Part shown: positions 8,909 to 20,300 of the stretch, piece after piece | Layout: each line of letters begins with the position of its first letter | Position numbering within the stretch: the stretch's first letter is position 1 | Origin: Oceanospirillum linum | GTDB taxonomy: Bacteria; Pseudomonadota; Gammaproteobacteria; Pseudomonadales; Halomonadaceae | Assembly: GCF_001995095.2 (NCBI RefSeq) | Contig: NZ_MTSD02000007.1 | Coordinates: 1-64,000 of the forward strand | DNA: 64,000 nt | Direction of reading: 5' to 3' | Made by a program: the position numbers and the translations under genes | The notes under the pieces: model-generated | Seen by the model: the letters and a program-made list of their open reading frames with translations, nothing else | Told to the model about the DNA's origin: nothing | Databases searched by the model: none

Positions 8909-11614
8909 ATGGATAAGCTCTACTACCGCTATTGGGGGAAGGCCAAAAAAGACTCGGATAATGAGAGTGTAAGTTACCACCTACTGCCTTACCGCTGTTT
9001 AGATGTGGCAGTAGTGGCAGAATGCTGGTGGGAGCAAAGCTCGACAATTCGCAATGCTTTTATGACTCAAACTGGGCTGGAGGAAATTAAAGCAAAGGCT
9101 TGGATATTGTTTTTTATAGCGTTACATGATTATGGTAAATGGGACTTGCGGTTTCAGCGTAAAGCACCAAGTGCATACGCTGCAGCTAGTCATGGAACCA
9201 CATTGGGTGACTTGCCTTTAAGCCCCAATGACATCAAAAAATACTTTCATGGGCCAGAAGGACTCAATTGGTTTTTTTCTGATTTTGAATCTCGATTTGA
9301 TGATGGTGACTGGCTTTCTGTCGATTCCGAAGATAAGGATTATTGGCTACCTTGGCTGGCGGCGGTGGCAGGTCATCATGGTGAAATTCCTGAGACATCT
9401 GAGCAGGCTAAACTCCCGTTACTCTGTAAGTCCGCCGGGGTAGTGTTTAAACAGGCTCGTATGGAGTGGGTCAACGCACTGGAACAATTATTTTTAACCC
9501 CCGCGGGTTTATCCTTTTCAGATAACCCGCCATTAATTAAGCAGAAAAGTGCGATCATGCTTGCAGGTTTCTGCTCTGTTTGTGACTGGCTTGGTTCCTC
9601 TGATTTTTTCAGTTATGACGATTGTCCGCAAAGCTCATTTCAGGGCTTGAAAAGTTGGTATCGAGGGAGGTTTAATGCTGCTGAAATCGCCCTGAAGACC
9701 GCAGGTTTACACTCTCAAGTTAACATCAAGCCTGACATAGAAAAACTGCTCGGTGAGAATTATAAGCCGCGGCAAGTTCAAGCGTTGATTCAAGATCTGC
9801 CTTTGCAACAAAGTTTAACTCTGATTGAGGCTTCTACTGGCTCGGGTAAAACCGAGGCCGCGCTGGCTTATGCTTGGCATTTATTGGATGCTGGGTTGGC
9901 CGATAGTATTGTCTTTGCTTTGCCTACTCAGGCTACGGCCAATGCCATGTACACGCGCTTGGAGAAAGCGGCTAATACTATTTTCTGCAATGAAACTAAT
10001 TTGATTCTGGCTCATGGTCGGTCGCGTTACCATGAGGGGTTTATTAATCTAAAACAAACAAGTAGGACGGGAACCCTTCAGGGCAATGAAGAGGCCTGGG
10101 TACAGTGTAGCGAATGGCTAGCACAGAGCCGTAAGCGGATTTTTCTTGGGCAAATAGGTGTGTGCACTGTTGATCAGGTGTTGGTTTCTGTACTTCCCAT
10201 AAAACATAAGTTTGTTCGGGGTTTTGGTATAGGTCGCAGTGTACTGATCATTGATGAAATACATGCTTACGATAGTTATATGTATGGGTTGCTCGGCGGT
10301 GTGTTAGAGCAACAAAAAGCCAGTGGTGGCAGTGCCATTCTATTGTCCGCTACTTTACCCGAATATCAAAAACTGGCGTTATCACACGCTTGGCAAGCAA
10401 AGCCTGCTCCAGATAATGATGACTACCCTCTAATCACTTCCTATACGGCTACTGCTAGTACGGTTTTCGATCTGCACTCGAGACCAGAGCTGAGACCAGA
10501 ATCCACACAAGTTGAAATCGAACTCTTATCAGACGAGCGGTTATTACCAGACGATAATTTACTATTGCGTATTGAACAGGCTGTTATTTCCGGAGCTCAG
10601 GTTTGTTTAATTTGTAATTTAGTGGATGTCGCTCAGCATCTGTTCCAGATTATGCAAGTTCGATTTGAACAAAATAACAGTCTGAATACCGATCAGTTAG
10701 GACTGTTTCATTCACGTTTTAGTTTTCATGACCGTCAGAATAAAGAAGAACTGGTCGTCAATATATTTGGTAAAGATCCTGATCCGCGCGATGCACGTGA
10801 AAAAGGCCATTTTTTGATTGCAACCCAAGTGGTAGAGCAATCGTTAGATTTGGATTTTGATTGGTTGATAACTCAGCTATGTCCAGTTGATCTACTTTTT
10901 CAACGCATGGGACGTTTACACCGACACAAACGAACAAGGCCACACGGGTTTGAACAACAATTGTGTTCTGTATTGGTGCCGGAACAACCAAATTATGATC
11001 TGCATGAATTAATTTACGGCAATAGCCGGGTGTTATGGCGTACCCATCAATTATTAGAAAAAGAGAGTCTTTCTGGTGGTGTAATTGAATTTCCGCAGGC
11101 TTATCGTTTATGGATAGAAGCAGTATATGAAGAGCAAAACTGGGATGACGAACCTAGCTCTGTACGGTTAAGTTACGAGAATTTTTGCAAAGAATCGGAT
11201 GCATCTTATTACTGTGCCAAGCAATTGATGAGGTCTTCGATGAACTCATTAACTGATGACGATGCCAGTGTCAGTGTGCTGACCCGTGATGGTGAAATGA
11301 GCCTGAGCTTAGTGCCTTTTTATATTAATGCTCAAGGTGAACATTGTTTATTAAATGGTGAACCCTTACCACCTCAGAGTGATTTAACCAGAATCGAAAC
11401 CATTAATTTAAATACTGTGCCTGTACCTCATAGCTGGGGTAAACGAGAAGCCCTACCGGAGCAAGATAGTGATGGGCTGATATGGTTTGAAATGCAACAA
11501 AATGGAGCAGTTTTGACTATGCAGTACCAGCAATGGCGCTATCAATATACAAGCACTGTTGGCTTTCAGCGTGAACAGCTTCAAGTTGACAATGAATTAG
11601 AAAAGGATGCATAG
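8909..11614 (+). CDS. cas3: CRISPR-associated helicase/nuclease Cas3, type I-E
   Basis: This 901-aa effector is recruited by Cascade to nick and then unwind and degrade target DNA. The N-terminal HD nuclease has an early His in SYHLLPYR (24), the HD pair at 73-74 in ALHDYGKWD, and GHHGE further on as metal ligands. The SF2 helicase shows Walker A STGSGKTEAA (about 308), LPTQATANAMY, the DEIH box in LIIDEIHAYDSY (about 448), SATLP, and motif VI QRMGRLHRH, followed by the Cas3 C-terminal domain. All catalytic motifs are intact and the length matches E. coli Cas3 (888 aa). It is transcribed toward cse1, whose ATG follows its stop directly, so here cas3 belongs to the Cascade operon instead of being separately promoted. 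Confidence 0.97.
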   Translation: MDKLYYRYWGKAKKDSDNESVSYHLLPYRCLDVAVVAECWWEQSSTIRNAFMTQTGLEEIKAKAWILFFIALHDYGKWDLRFQRKAPSAYAAASHGTTLGDLPLSPNDIKKYFHGPEGLNWFFSDFESRFDDGDWLSVDSEDKDYWLPWLAAVAGHHGEIPETSEQAKLPLLCKSAGVVFKQARMEWVNALEQLFLTPAGLSFSDNPPLIKQKSAIMLAGFCSVCDWLGSSDFFSYDDCPQSSFQGLKSWYRGRFNAAEIALKTAGLHSQVNIKPDIEKLLGENYKPRQVQALIQDLPLQQSLTLIEASTGSGKTEAALAYAWHLLDAGLADSIVFALPTQATANAMYTRLEKAANTIFCNETNLILAHGRSRYHEGFINLKQTSRTGTLQGNEEAWVQCSEWLAQSRKRIFLGQIGVCTVDQVLVSVLPIKHKFVRGFGIGRSVLIIDEIHAYDSYMYGLLGGVLEQQKASGGSAILLSATLPEYQKLALSHAWQAKPAPDNDDYPLITSYTATASTVFDLHSRPELRPESTQVEIELLSDERLLPDDNLLLRIEQAVISGAQVCLICNLVDVAQHLFQIMQVRFEQNNSLNTDQLGLFHSRFSFHDRQNKEELVVNIFGKDPDPRDAREKGHFLIATQVVEQSLDLDFDWLITQLCPVDLLFQRMGRLHRHKRTRPHGFEQQLCSVLVPEQPNYDLHELIYGNSRVLWRTHQLLEKESLSGGVIEFPQAYRLWIEAVYEEQNWDDEPSSVRLSYENFCKESDASYYCAKQLMRSSMNSLTDDDASVSVLTRDGEMSLSLVPFYINAQGEHCLLNGEPLPPQSDLTRIETINLNTVPVPHSWGKREALPEQDSDGLIWFEMQQNGAVLTMQYQQWRYQYTSTVGFQREQLQVDNELEKDA

Positions 11615-13150
11615 ATGAATCTATTAACGGACTCATGGATACCGGTGCAGCAAGCTGGTCTACAAGAAAAAATCACGTTTCAGCAATTACTATGTGGTGA
11701 AAAAGGCGGTGAAATCTGCTTGCCTCGTGATGATATGGAGTTTGCCTGCCTGCAATTATTAGTGGCACTGACCCAAGTGCTCTTTACGCCATCTGATAAA
11801 AAAGCGCTGGTTCAACGTATTAAAAATCCACTCACACCTGAAGAGTATGCGAGTGGCTGTGAAGGTAAAAAGGACTGGTTTGATCTTAATCACCCTGAAA
11901 CGCCATTTATGCAGTTTCGCAGTGTAAAGGCAAAAGAGCCTACTCCTATGGATAAACTGATGGCGGGAGTAGCGGATGGTACTAACAAGACGTTTGTTAA
12001 TCCTCAAGGTTTAGCTGACGGCTTGTGTGCGAGTTGTGTTTCAATTGCTTTATACAATACCGCTTACAACTGCCCGAGTGCGGGTGGAGGATTCCAGCCT
12101 GGAATGCGAGGAAGTACATCTATAACAGTTTTAATAGCTACGGATAGTCTAAGAAAGACTATCTGGCATAACATCTTAACTGTTGAATCATTGAATAAAG
12201 AAATGCCTTGGTATAGTCAAACGAGTTGTATGACTCCAAACTACATTGATGGTCTCCCCCCCGGTGCACAGTATGTTTTTTCTGAAATCGGCATAAATCG
12301 CGGATTGTTCTGGCAACCAGCAAAATATCAGCTCTGTGAACCACAGCCTAATTTGGTGTGCAGTTGTTGCGGTGACACCGGTCGTATTTACACCGGCTTT
12401 CTTAAGGAAAAACTACAGCCCAAATATACGATATCAGGAGCCTGGCCTCACCCTTTATCCTCACGTACTTTTGTAATAAAGAAAGGGGGGCGAGAGGAGA
12501 AGTTTCCTTCGTTTACCACAACTCAGCCGACTTGGGTGCACTTGCCGGAATTGGTCGCCGAAATCCAAAAGGATAAAGAGGGATACCATCCAGCTCCTGT
12601 TATTGCACAATTGCGTTCATATGGGGCAAATAGACTTAGTTTTTATGTTGGAGGTTACCGTAATGGTATAAAAACTACAGCGACGATTGTTGAACGCAGG
12701 CATGAAATGTTTAGTTTGGCTGATGGCTGGAAGGACAACAGTATTGTAATTGATGAGCTAATTAGAAACGCTCAAAGTTATAAAAATGCGCTTTCTAGGG
12801 CATTGGAGGACTTTTATAAATTAGCGATCATGAGTGCTACAAGTAAAAAAAATAGAGATAGAATTAAAAAAATTGCATCTCAGTATTCATCGGTGTTTTA
12901 CCAACAAACCGAAAACCTGATTCACGACACACTTGCCCATATAGATTTTGATCAACCACAAGACGATCTAAAGAGTCTTTATTCAGATCTAAAGACGGTC
13001 GTTATACATCTTTTTAATCAGGCGACCGAACCCTACAAACAAGAACCGAAAATGCTAAAAGCACTGGCTTCTTCACGCCGCTTATTACACCAATATCTGA
13101 AAGAACTTGAAGCACAAGGAGGTAATCATGAGCCAGCAAAATCAGCCTGA
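11615..13150 (+). CDS. casA: Cascade large subunit Cse1 (CasA/Cas8e)
   Basis: This 511-aa protein is the large subunit of type I-E Cascade; it recognises the PAM, stabilises the R-loop and recruits Cas3. It starts MNLLTDSWIPVQQAGLQEKI, the standard family opening, and holds the HPETPFMQF segment. It also has a Cys cluster (VCSCCGDTG, about 249-257) consistent with a zinc site, and a C-terminal four-helix bundle. The length agrees with E. coli CasA (502 aa). AAGGA lies 10 nt before the start. Its end overlaps cse2 by 23 bp. Large subunits vary fast between strains, so its PAM preference should not be assumed to be that of E. coli. Confidence 0.96.
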   Translation: MNLLTDSWIPVQQAGLQEKITFQQLLCGEKGGEICLPRDDMEFACLQLLVALTQVLFTPSDKKALVQRIKNPLTPEEYASGCEGKKDWFDLNHPETPFMQFRSVKAKEPTPMDKLMAGVADGTNKTFVNPQGLADGLCASCVSIALYNTAYNCPSAGGGFQPGMRGSTSITVLIATDSLRKTIWHNILTVESLNKEMPWYSQTSCMTPNYIDGLPPGAQYVFSEIGINRGLFWQPAKYQLCEPQPNLVCSCCGDTGRIYTGFLKEKLQPKYTISGAWPHPLSSRTFVIKKGGREEKFPSFTTTQPTWVHLPELVAEIQKDKEGYHPAPVIAQLRSYGANRLSFYVGGYRNGIKTTATIVERRHEMFSLADGWKDNSIVIDELIRNAQSYKNALSRALEDFYKLAIMSATSKKNRDRIKKIASQYSSVFYQQTENLIHDTLAHIDFDQPQDDLKSLYSDLKTVVIHLFNQATEPYKQEPKMLKALASSRRLLHQYLKELEAQGGNHEPAKSA

Positions 13151-13595
13151 TTTTATGCGCTTGTACCAGCGATACACTGAATTAAAACCTGGCCCCAAAG
13201 CCGAGTTGCGCCGGCCGGCAGAGCCAGATGACCTGGCCGAGATGCCTGCTTTTTATCACCTGCTGAACGGTCATGTGGGAGACAGAAGAATGAAGCGGCT
13301 AATCTACTGCCTGCCCACTGTTAAAAATCACGTTGAAGGTATTCGCTTGGGTCAGGCCCTGGCTAAAGCGGAGATCAGCGAAAAACGCTTGTTTATGGTG
13401 ATTCGTTCGGAATTCCCTAACGATATTATTCAACTGCGACGCTTGCTGAAAATGGCAGAACCATCGCTGGACTGGCCATTGATGGCAGAAACCCTTTATT
13501 GGTGGGGGCAACGTAATAAGCAACGAATTTTGGAAGACTATTTCTTCTTTCAGAACAGTAAATCTGATAAATCAGCTAACCCCAATGCGGCTTAA
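13128..13595 (+). CDS. casB: Cascade small subunit Cse2 (CasB/Cas11e)
   Basis: This 155-aa helical small subunit occurs twice in Cascade and stabilises crRNA and the displaced strand. Recognisable segments are PGPKAELRRPAEPDDLAEMP, AFYHLL and the C-terminal DWPLMAETLYWWG. I start it at ATG 13128, directly behind an AGGAGG Shine-Dalgarno, instead of at the upstream in-frame ATG at 13107. It overlaps the casA end by 23 bp, suggesting coupled translation. The length matches E. coli CasB (160 aa). cas7e follows after 18 bp. Confidence 0.95.
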   Translation: MSQQNQPDFMRLYQRYTELKPGPKAELRRPAEPDDLAEMPAFYHLLNGHVGDRRMKRLIYCLPTVKNHVEGIRLGQALAKAEISEKRLFMVIRSEFPNDIIQLRRLLKMAEPSLDWPLMAETLYWWGQRNKQRILEDYFFFQNSKSDKSANPNAA

Positions 13596-13613
13596 CTTTT
13601 TAAGGACGAAATC

Positions 13614-14762
13614 ATGAGCAAGAATTTTATTAATTTCCATGTGTTAATTTCGCATAGCCCATCCTGCTTAAACCGTGATGATATGAATATGCAGAAATCT
13701 GCTATTTTTGGTGGCAAGCGCCGGGTGCGGGTTTCCAGTCAAAGCTTAAAACGCACAATGCGTCAAGGTGAGTATTATAAAAAGCATCTTGGAGAGCCTT
13801 CGTTGAGAACACGCGAGCTAGCTAAAGTACAGCAACATTATGTAGACGCGTTAAAGGACTCTTTCTCGGAAGAAATAGTCATTTCTGCGCTAGAGGCTAT
13901 ATCTGGAAAAGAAGGTTTGCCAGATTTGTCGAGCAAAGGTATAGCTGTTGCTCCTTGGGTTATCTCTGAAGTAGCTTATTTTTGTCAATTGATTGAAGAT
14001 TCTGATGAGGCTGATATTGGCAAACTTAAGAAGAGAATTGAGAAAGACTCAAAGTCTGCCATTGCCGCTGCCAGTCAAGCTATCGATATTGCACTATCAG
14101 GGCGTATGGCAACCTCTGGCCTGATGACAAATATTGATGGGGCATTAGCGGTAGCACATGCCCTGACAACGCATGCTGTTGACGCTGATATTGATTGGTT
14201 TACAGCGGTTGATGATATCGTTCAAGATGAAAAGGTATCTAGAAGAGTAGGAGCTCTAGAGGAAGGTAAGGGTGAATCCGGTTCTGGTCACCTGGATACG
14301 CAAGAGTTTTCCTCCGGTGTATTTTACCGCTATGCCAGCCTGAATATTGCCCAGCTACAGGAAAATCTGGGTAATGCGCCTCGTGAAAAAGCTTTGGATA
14401 TTGCCGCGCATGTATTACATATGCTGGCAACTGAAGTGCCCAGTGCGAAACAGCAGAGTTATGCTGCTCACAATTTGGCCGATCAGGCACTGGTCTCCTT
14501 TTCCGATCAACCTATCTCACTGGCTAATGCCTTTGAAACACCTGTAAAAGCCGATCATCAAGGCGGATTTCGTGAACCTTCTGCTAAAAAGCTAAATGAA
14601 TACTGGGACAAAATTCATCGCGGCTATGGCCTGGATGAGCGTTGTGCAGAATTTTCATTAGAGCCTATCGAATTGCCTACAGATATGTTGGCTCAGAATT
14701 CGTTGCCAGCATTGGAAGCTTGGGTACGTGCTGATGGGCCAATTGACAACGACAAGCAATAA
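13614..14762 (+). CDS. casC: Cascade backbone subunit Cas7e (CasC/Cse4)
   Basis: This 382-aa RAMP protein of the Cas7 family forms the six-subunit backbone that holds the crRNA spacer. The N-terminus FINFHVLISHSPSCLNRDD, then RRVRVSSQSLKRTMR, is characteristic of Cas7e, as are the later DTQEFSSGVFYRYASLN and PISLANAFETP. The length is close to E. coli CasC (363 aa). AAGGA lies a few bases before the ATG. It is the fourth gene of the cas operon, 9 bp before cas5e. Confidence 0.96.
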   Translation: MSKNFINFHVLISHSPSCLNRDDMNMQKSAIFGGKRRVRVSSQSLKRTMRQGEYYKKHLGEPSLRTRELAKVQQHYVDALKDSFSEEIVISALEAISGKEGLPDLSSKGIAVAPWVISEVAYFCQLIEDSDEADIGKLKKRIEKDSKSAIAAASQAIDIALSGRMATSGLMTNIDGALAVAHALTTHAVDADIDWFTAVDDIVQDEKVSRRVGALEEGKGESGSGHLDTQEFSSGVFYRYASLNIAQLQENLGNAPREKALDIAAHVLHMLATEVPSAKQQSYAAHNLADQALVSFSDQPISLANAFETPVKADHQGGFREPSAKKLNEYWDKIHRGYGLDERCAEFSLEPIELPTDMLAQNSLPALEAWVRADGPIDNDKQ

Positions 14763-14771
14763 GGTGGTCTT

Positions 14772-15431
14772 ATGAAGGACTATCTTGTACTGAAACTAGA
14801 GGGGCCAATGCAAGCCTGGGGGCGTGAAAGCTTTGAAGGTTTAAGGCCTTCCGAGCTTTTCCCCGGTCGTAGCGCATTGTTGGGGTTGCTGGGAGCTTGC
14901 TTAGGGGTTGATCGACTGGACACCAAAGGGCAGTACATGCTGGCCAAAAGTGTGCAGTTTGCTGTGCGTATAGACCAGCAAGGTCAGAAAATGACTGACT
15001 ACCATACAGTTAAAAATGCTCGTAAAGAGTATAGCGGCTTAAAAAGTCACGAAACGATACAGACCTGGCGTGAGTACTGGCAGGACGCCAAGTACACGGT
15101 TTTGGTATGGTTAGTTGATGATGCTGATATCACTCTTTTAGATATTGATGCTGCAGTTAAAAAACCGGTTTATACCCCTGTTCTTGGTCGTCGAAGCTGC
15201 GCGCTCTCTCGTCCACTATACGAAGGACAAGTGTCTGCCCAGTCCGCATTAATGGCATTTAGCTTGTGTGAACCAATGGGTGGCACCATCTACTCAGATG
15301 AGTTTGATGAAAAGGCGATACCACTTAAAAAACGAGATGTGCCTATCATTGACAGACCGCGTCAGTTTGCCAGTCGTTGCGTGTATATGACGAAGCCTAA
15401 AAAAGAGGGGGTTTTACATGTATCTGAGTAA
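14772..15431 (+). CDS. casD: Cascade subunit Cas5e (CasD)
   Basis: This 219-aa RAMP protein caps the 5' handle of crRNA in Cascade. It begins MKDYLVLKLEGPMQAWGRES, and the glycine-rich PGRSALLGLLGACLG is typical of Cas5e. The length is equal to E. coli CasD (224 aa). AAGGTGG precedes the ATG. Its last 14 bp overlap cas6e. Confidence 0.96.
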   Translation: MKDYLVLKLEGPMQAWGRESFEGLRPSELFPGRSALLGLLGACLGVDRLDTKGQYMLAKSVQFAVRIDQQGQKMTDYHTVKNARKEYSGLKSHETIQTWREYWQDAKYTVLVWLVDDADITLLDIDAAVKKPVYTPVLGRRSCALSRPLYEGQVSAQSALMAFSLCEPMGGTIYSDEFDEKAIPLKKRDVPIIDRPRQFASRCVYMTKPKKEGVLHVSE

Positions 15432-16028
15432 AGTAAGGCTTAACTGGGCGCAAGCTAAAAATCCTTACGAACAGCATAGGGCTCTGTGGCAATTATTTCC
15501 TGAGCAGCCCGATGGAAAGCGTGATTTTTTATACCGTGTGGAGCAAACCCTAAAAGGACAGGGGGCTGTGGTCCTCATGCAGTCCCTGCAACGCCCCGCT
15601 GAAAATGAAAATGTCGAGCTGTTAGCCGTACGAGAACTACAGTTGTCATTGTACCAAGAACAGTTTTTACGTTTTCGTTTAAGGGCAAATCCTATCAAGG
15701 CGATTAAGGATAAGAGCAAAGGCGAACGCATTCGAAATGGTAAGAGTTACACTCGTACAGTTCGCGTGCCCCTTGTGCATGAAGAGCAACAGCAAGCCTG
15801 GTTGGAACGAAAGCTTGCTGGCTGTGCATCTGTTCAAGCATTAAATATTCAACAAGAAATGCCGCTGAATTTTCATAAGGCACGTGAAAAATATTCGGGA
15901 AAGATTCAACCGGTATTATTTGATGGGGTACTGATGATTGAAGATGAACAAGCATTTTTAGATGTACTCAAAAAAGGAATTGGCCCAGCCAAATCACTTG
16001 GCTGCGGGTTGATCTCATTGGCACCCGC

Positions 16029-16032
<4 letters not shown>
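15418..16032 (+). CDS. casE: CRISPR RNA endonuclease Cas6e (CasE)
   Basis: This 204-aa endoribonuclease cleaves the CRISPR precursor below the repeat hairpin and stays bound to the 3' stem. The N-terminus MYLSKVRLNWAQAKNPYEQH aligns with E. coli CasE, so the catalytic His20 is conserved. The FRLRANPIK segment and the C-terminal glycine-rich IGPAKSLGCGLISLAP loop are also present. The product should cut the array repeats 8 nt before their 3' ends, leaving handle AUGAACCG. It overlaps cas5e by 14 bp and cas1 by 4 bp. Confidence 0.97.
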
Positions 16033-17239
<1,207 letters not shown>

Positions 17240-17334
17240 TTTGTCTGCTCTTTAATAGTGTAATTTTTGCTTATCTTGTTGGTAGATTTTTTATGGGATA
17301 AAAAGTCCTTATAAAACAATCGCATCCAGCAAGA
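17240..17334 (+). promoter_or_regulatory. CRISPR leader
   Basis: This 95-bp AT-rich stretch, with several T and A runs, lies between the cas2 stop and the first perfect repeat. Its position beside cas1-cas2, and the decayed repeat at the opposite end of the array, identify this as the leader. It should hold the array promoter and the Cas1-Cas2 docking signal; TTGTTG near 17277 and AT-rich hexamers downstream are possible promoter parts, but I cannot settle the exact elements. Confidence 0.8.
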
Positions 17335-20300
17335 GTGTTCCCCGTGCCCACGGGGATGAACCGAATTAATGAAGCCCTTGGGCCTAAGAACTGAAGTGTT
17401 CCCCGTGCCCACGGGGATGAACCGCACCAGTTGCTCAACGGAGTAGCCCGCCTGCCGTGTTCCCCGTGCCCACGGGGATGAACCGTATTTTGAGGATATG
17501 CGCCTGATTAAACGCCGGTGTTCCCCGTGCCCACGGGGATGAACCGAAATGAGCAAAAAAACTGCTTCAACCTCCAGTGTGTTCCCCGTGCCCACGGGGA
17601 TGAACCGCCTATCCGGTTCAGATTCTGGTATAGATAAGTGTGTTCCCCGTGCCCACGGGGATGAACCGAGTATGCCGGAAGAGGTCAAGTCTGCGGACAA
17701 GTGTTCCCCGTGCCCACGGGGATGAACCGCTGTAACGCCCGTATTTTTTTCCAGTAACACAGTGTTCCCCGTGCCCACGGGGATGAACCGCTGTGCAAAC
17801 AGCTTTTCCATATCTTCTTTTTGTGTTCCCCGTGCCCACGGGGATGAACCGTCGGTGATTTACTCAGCCAGGCATTAAACACGGTGTTCCCCGTGCCCAC
17901 GGGGATGAACCGTACCACCTGATCCGCTCCGGCGTTACCGTCACGTGTTCCCCGTGCCCACGGGGATGAACCGCCGTCTTTTGCAGATACCCAGACATTT
18001 AAATGGTGTTCCCCGTGCCCACGGGGATGAACCGCCCTGCCCGACCTGCTTTGGTAGCGGCTGGGTGTGTTCCCCGTGCCCACGGGGATGAACCGCGTTT
18101 ATAACACAGGCTGCCGATACTTATATCGTGTTCCCCGTGCCCACGGGGATGAACCGCAGCTGATACTTTAAGAGCTGCTGTCTGGTCAGTGTTCCCCGTG
18201 CCCACGGGGATGAACCGCAGTGTGCGGGTATACAGAAACCGGTAGAAGAGTGTTCCCCGTGCCCACGGGGATGAACCGTATGAGGAAAACATACTGGAGA
18301 TTAACGCCGGGTGTTCCCCGTGCCCACGGGGATGAACCGGTAGACGGGAAGTCCATAGACCCTACGACTGGGTGTTCCCCGTGCCCACGGGGATGAACCG
18401 TGACCATCTGCTTTTGCTGATGTGCGGACCATGTGTTCCCCGTGCCCACGGGGATGAACCGATTGGGCAGACGCGCAGGCCGAACGCATTAGTGTGTTCC
18501 CCGTGCCCACGGGGATGAACCGAAAGAAGAATGGGTATACCGTTTTATCTTTAGGTGTTCCCCGTGCCCACGGGGATGAACCGCAACGGATCAGATCGTT
18601 TTTCTTGATCCCTATGTGTTCCCCGTGCCCACGGGGATGAACCGGGCGGAACAGATGCAACGGCTTGGAAAAAGTGGTGTTCCCCGTGCCCACGGGGATG
18701 AACCGCATGATTATTCTCCGTCAGCCTTCGGCAGGGCGTGTTCCCCGTGCCCACGGGGATGAACCGATCCATCGACGCCACATGGCCAAAATCATCCAGT
18801 GTTCCCCGTGCCCACGGGGATGAACCGCCTTGCGGCCACAGTCACAAACTAGCTCCCCCGTGTTCCCCGTGCCCACGGGGATGAACCGAGAAGAGCAGCT
18901 AGAGCTGGTGGCGCGACTAGGTGTTCCCCGTGCCCACGGGGATGAACCGGCGTACTGCACCAGATAAGGCGCTGATCGGTGGTGTTCCCCGTGCCCACGG
19001 GGATGAACCCAGTTCCGTTAATGGCGGGATCTTGATTCTGGCGTGTTCCCCGTGCCCACGGGGATGAACCGAAGGCGCTGACCCGCTGCTTGACGCCGCA
19101 AGAGTGTTCCCCGTGCCCACGGGGATGAACCGAGGGAAACCTTCAGGCAATAAAAAGCCACGACGTGTTCCCCGTGCCCACGGGGATGAACCGCATAGTT
19201 TCTCCGGCTGGCTGAAGATGGATATGTGTTCCCCGTGCCCACGGGGATGAACCGCGTTCGCGGTGCCGAACGTTCTTTGCAAAATTGTGTTCCCCGTGCC
19301 CACGGGGATGAACCGGATGGCGGATTAGATCAATTGCGGAGTGGGGCGTGTTCCCCGTGCCCACGGGGATGAACCGCTCTGTGAAGCGAAAATTCTTTAG
19401 TGCTTTAAGTGTTCCCCGTGCCCACGGGGATGAACCGAGATTGCAAAAACCGGCGAGACCGACACGACAGTGTTCCCCGTGCCCACGGGGATGAACCGAC
19501 GCTTTTTAGCGCAGAACTCAGCGTGCGACCGTGTTCCCCGTGCCCACGGGGATGAACCGCAAGAAGACGAAAAATGCTGGTGGGGGATAGAGTGTTCCCC
19601 GTGCCCACGGGGATGAACCGTGTCCACAGTATGTTAAGACCAACATAGTCTTGTGTTCCCCGTGCCCACGGGGATGAACCGAGCTTTGGAGTACCGCTCA
19701 CCAGGCTGGAGCAGTGTTCCCCGTGCCCACGGGGATGAACCGACGATATTACGGCGCACACAACAAGCACCATCGTGTTCCCCGTGCCCACGGGGATGAA
19801 CCGCTGGATTATCCATATAGCCGGGCTTATCAGGCGTGTTCCCCGTGCCCACGGGGATGAACCGGTATTCGGTAACCTCGGTTGCCCGGCTACGATGTGT
19901 TCCCCGTGCCCACGGGGATGAACCGCGTTTTGATAGCTGGCCGCGTGGCAAAGGTACGTGTTCCCCGTGCCCACGGGGATGAACCGTTTAGCCTGCAACT
20001 TGATTGGCTGAATGATGCGTGTTCCCCGTGCCCACGGGGATGAACCGTCGTGTTTAGTGCGCTCTTTGTGCTGGGCTATGTGTTCCCCGTGCCCACGGGG
20101 ATGAACCGGCATCTGCCGCCAACGCGGGCAGCGGGTAATCGTGTTCCCCGTGCCCACGGGGATGAACCGCTACGTCAGTCCGTTGACTTAGAAACATCCT
20201 AGTGTTCCCCGTGCCCACGGGGATGAACCGCACTTAAACCTTATAAGGGAAATTAAGGAAAAGTGTTCCCCGTGCCCACGGGGATGAACCGCTGGATTAT

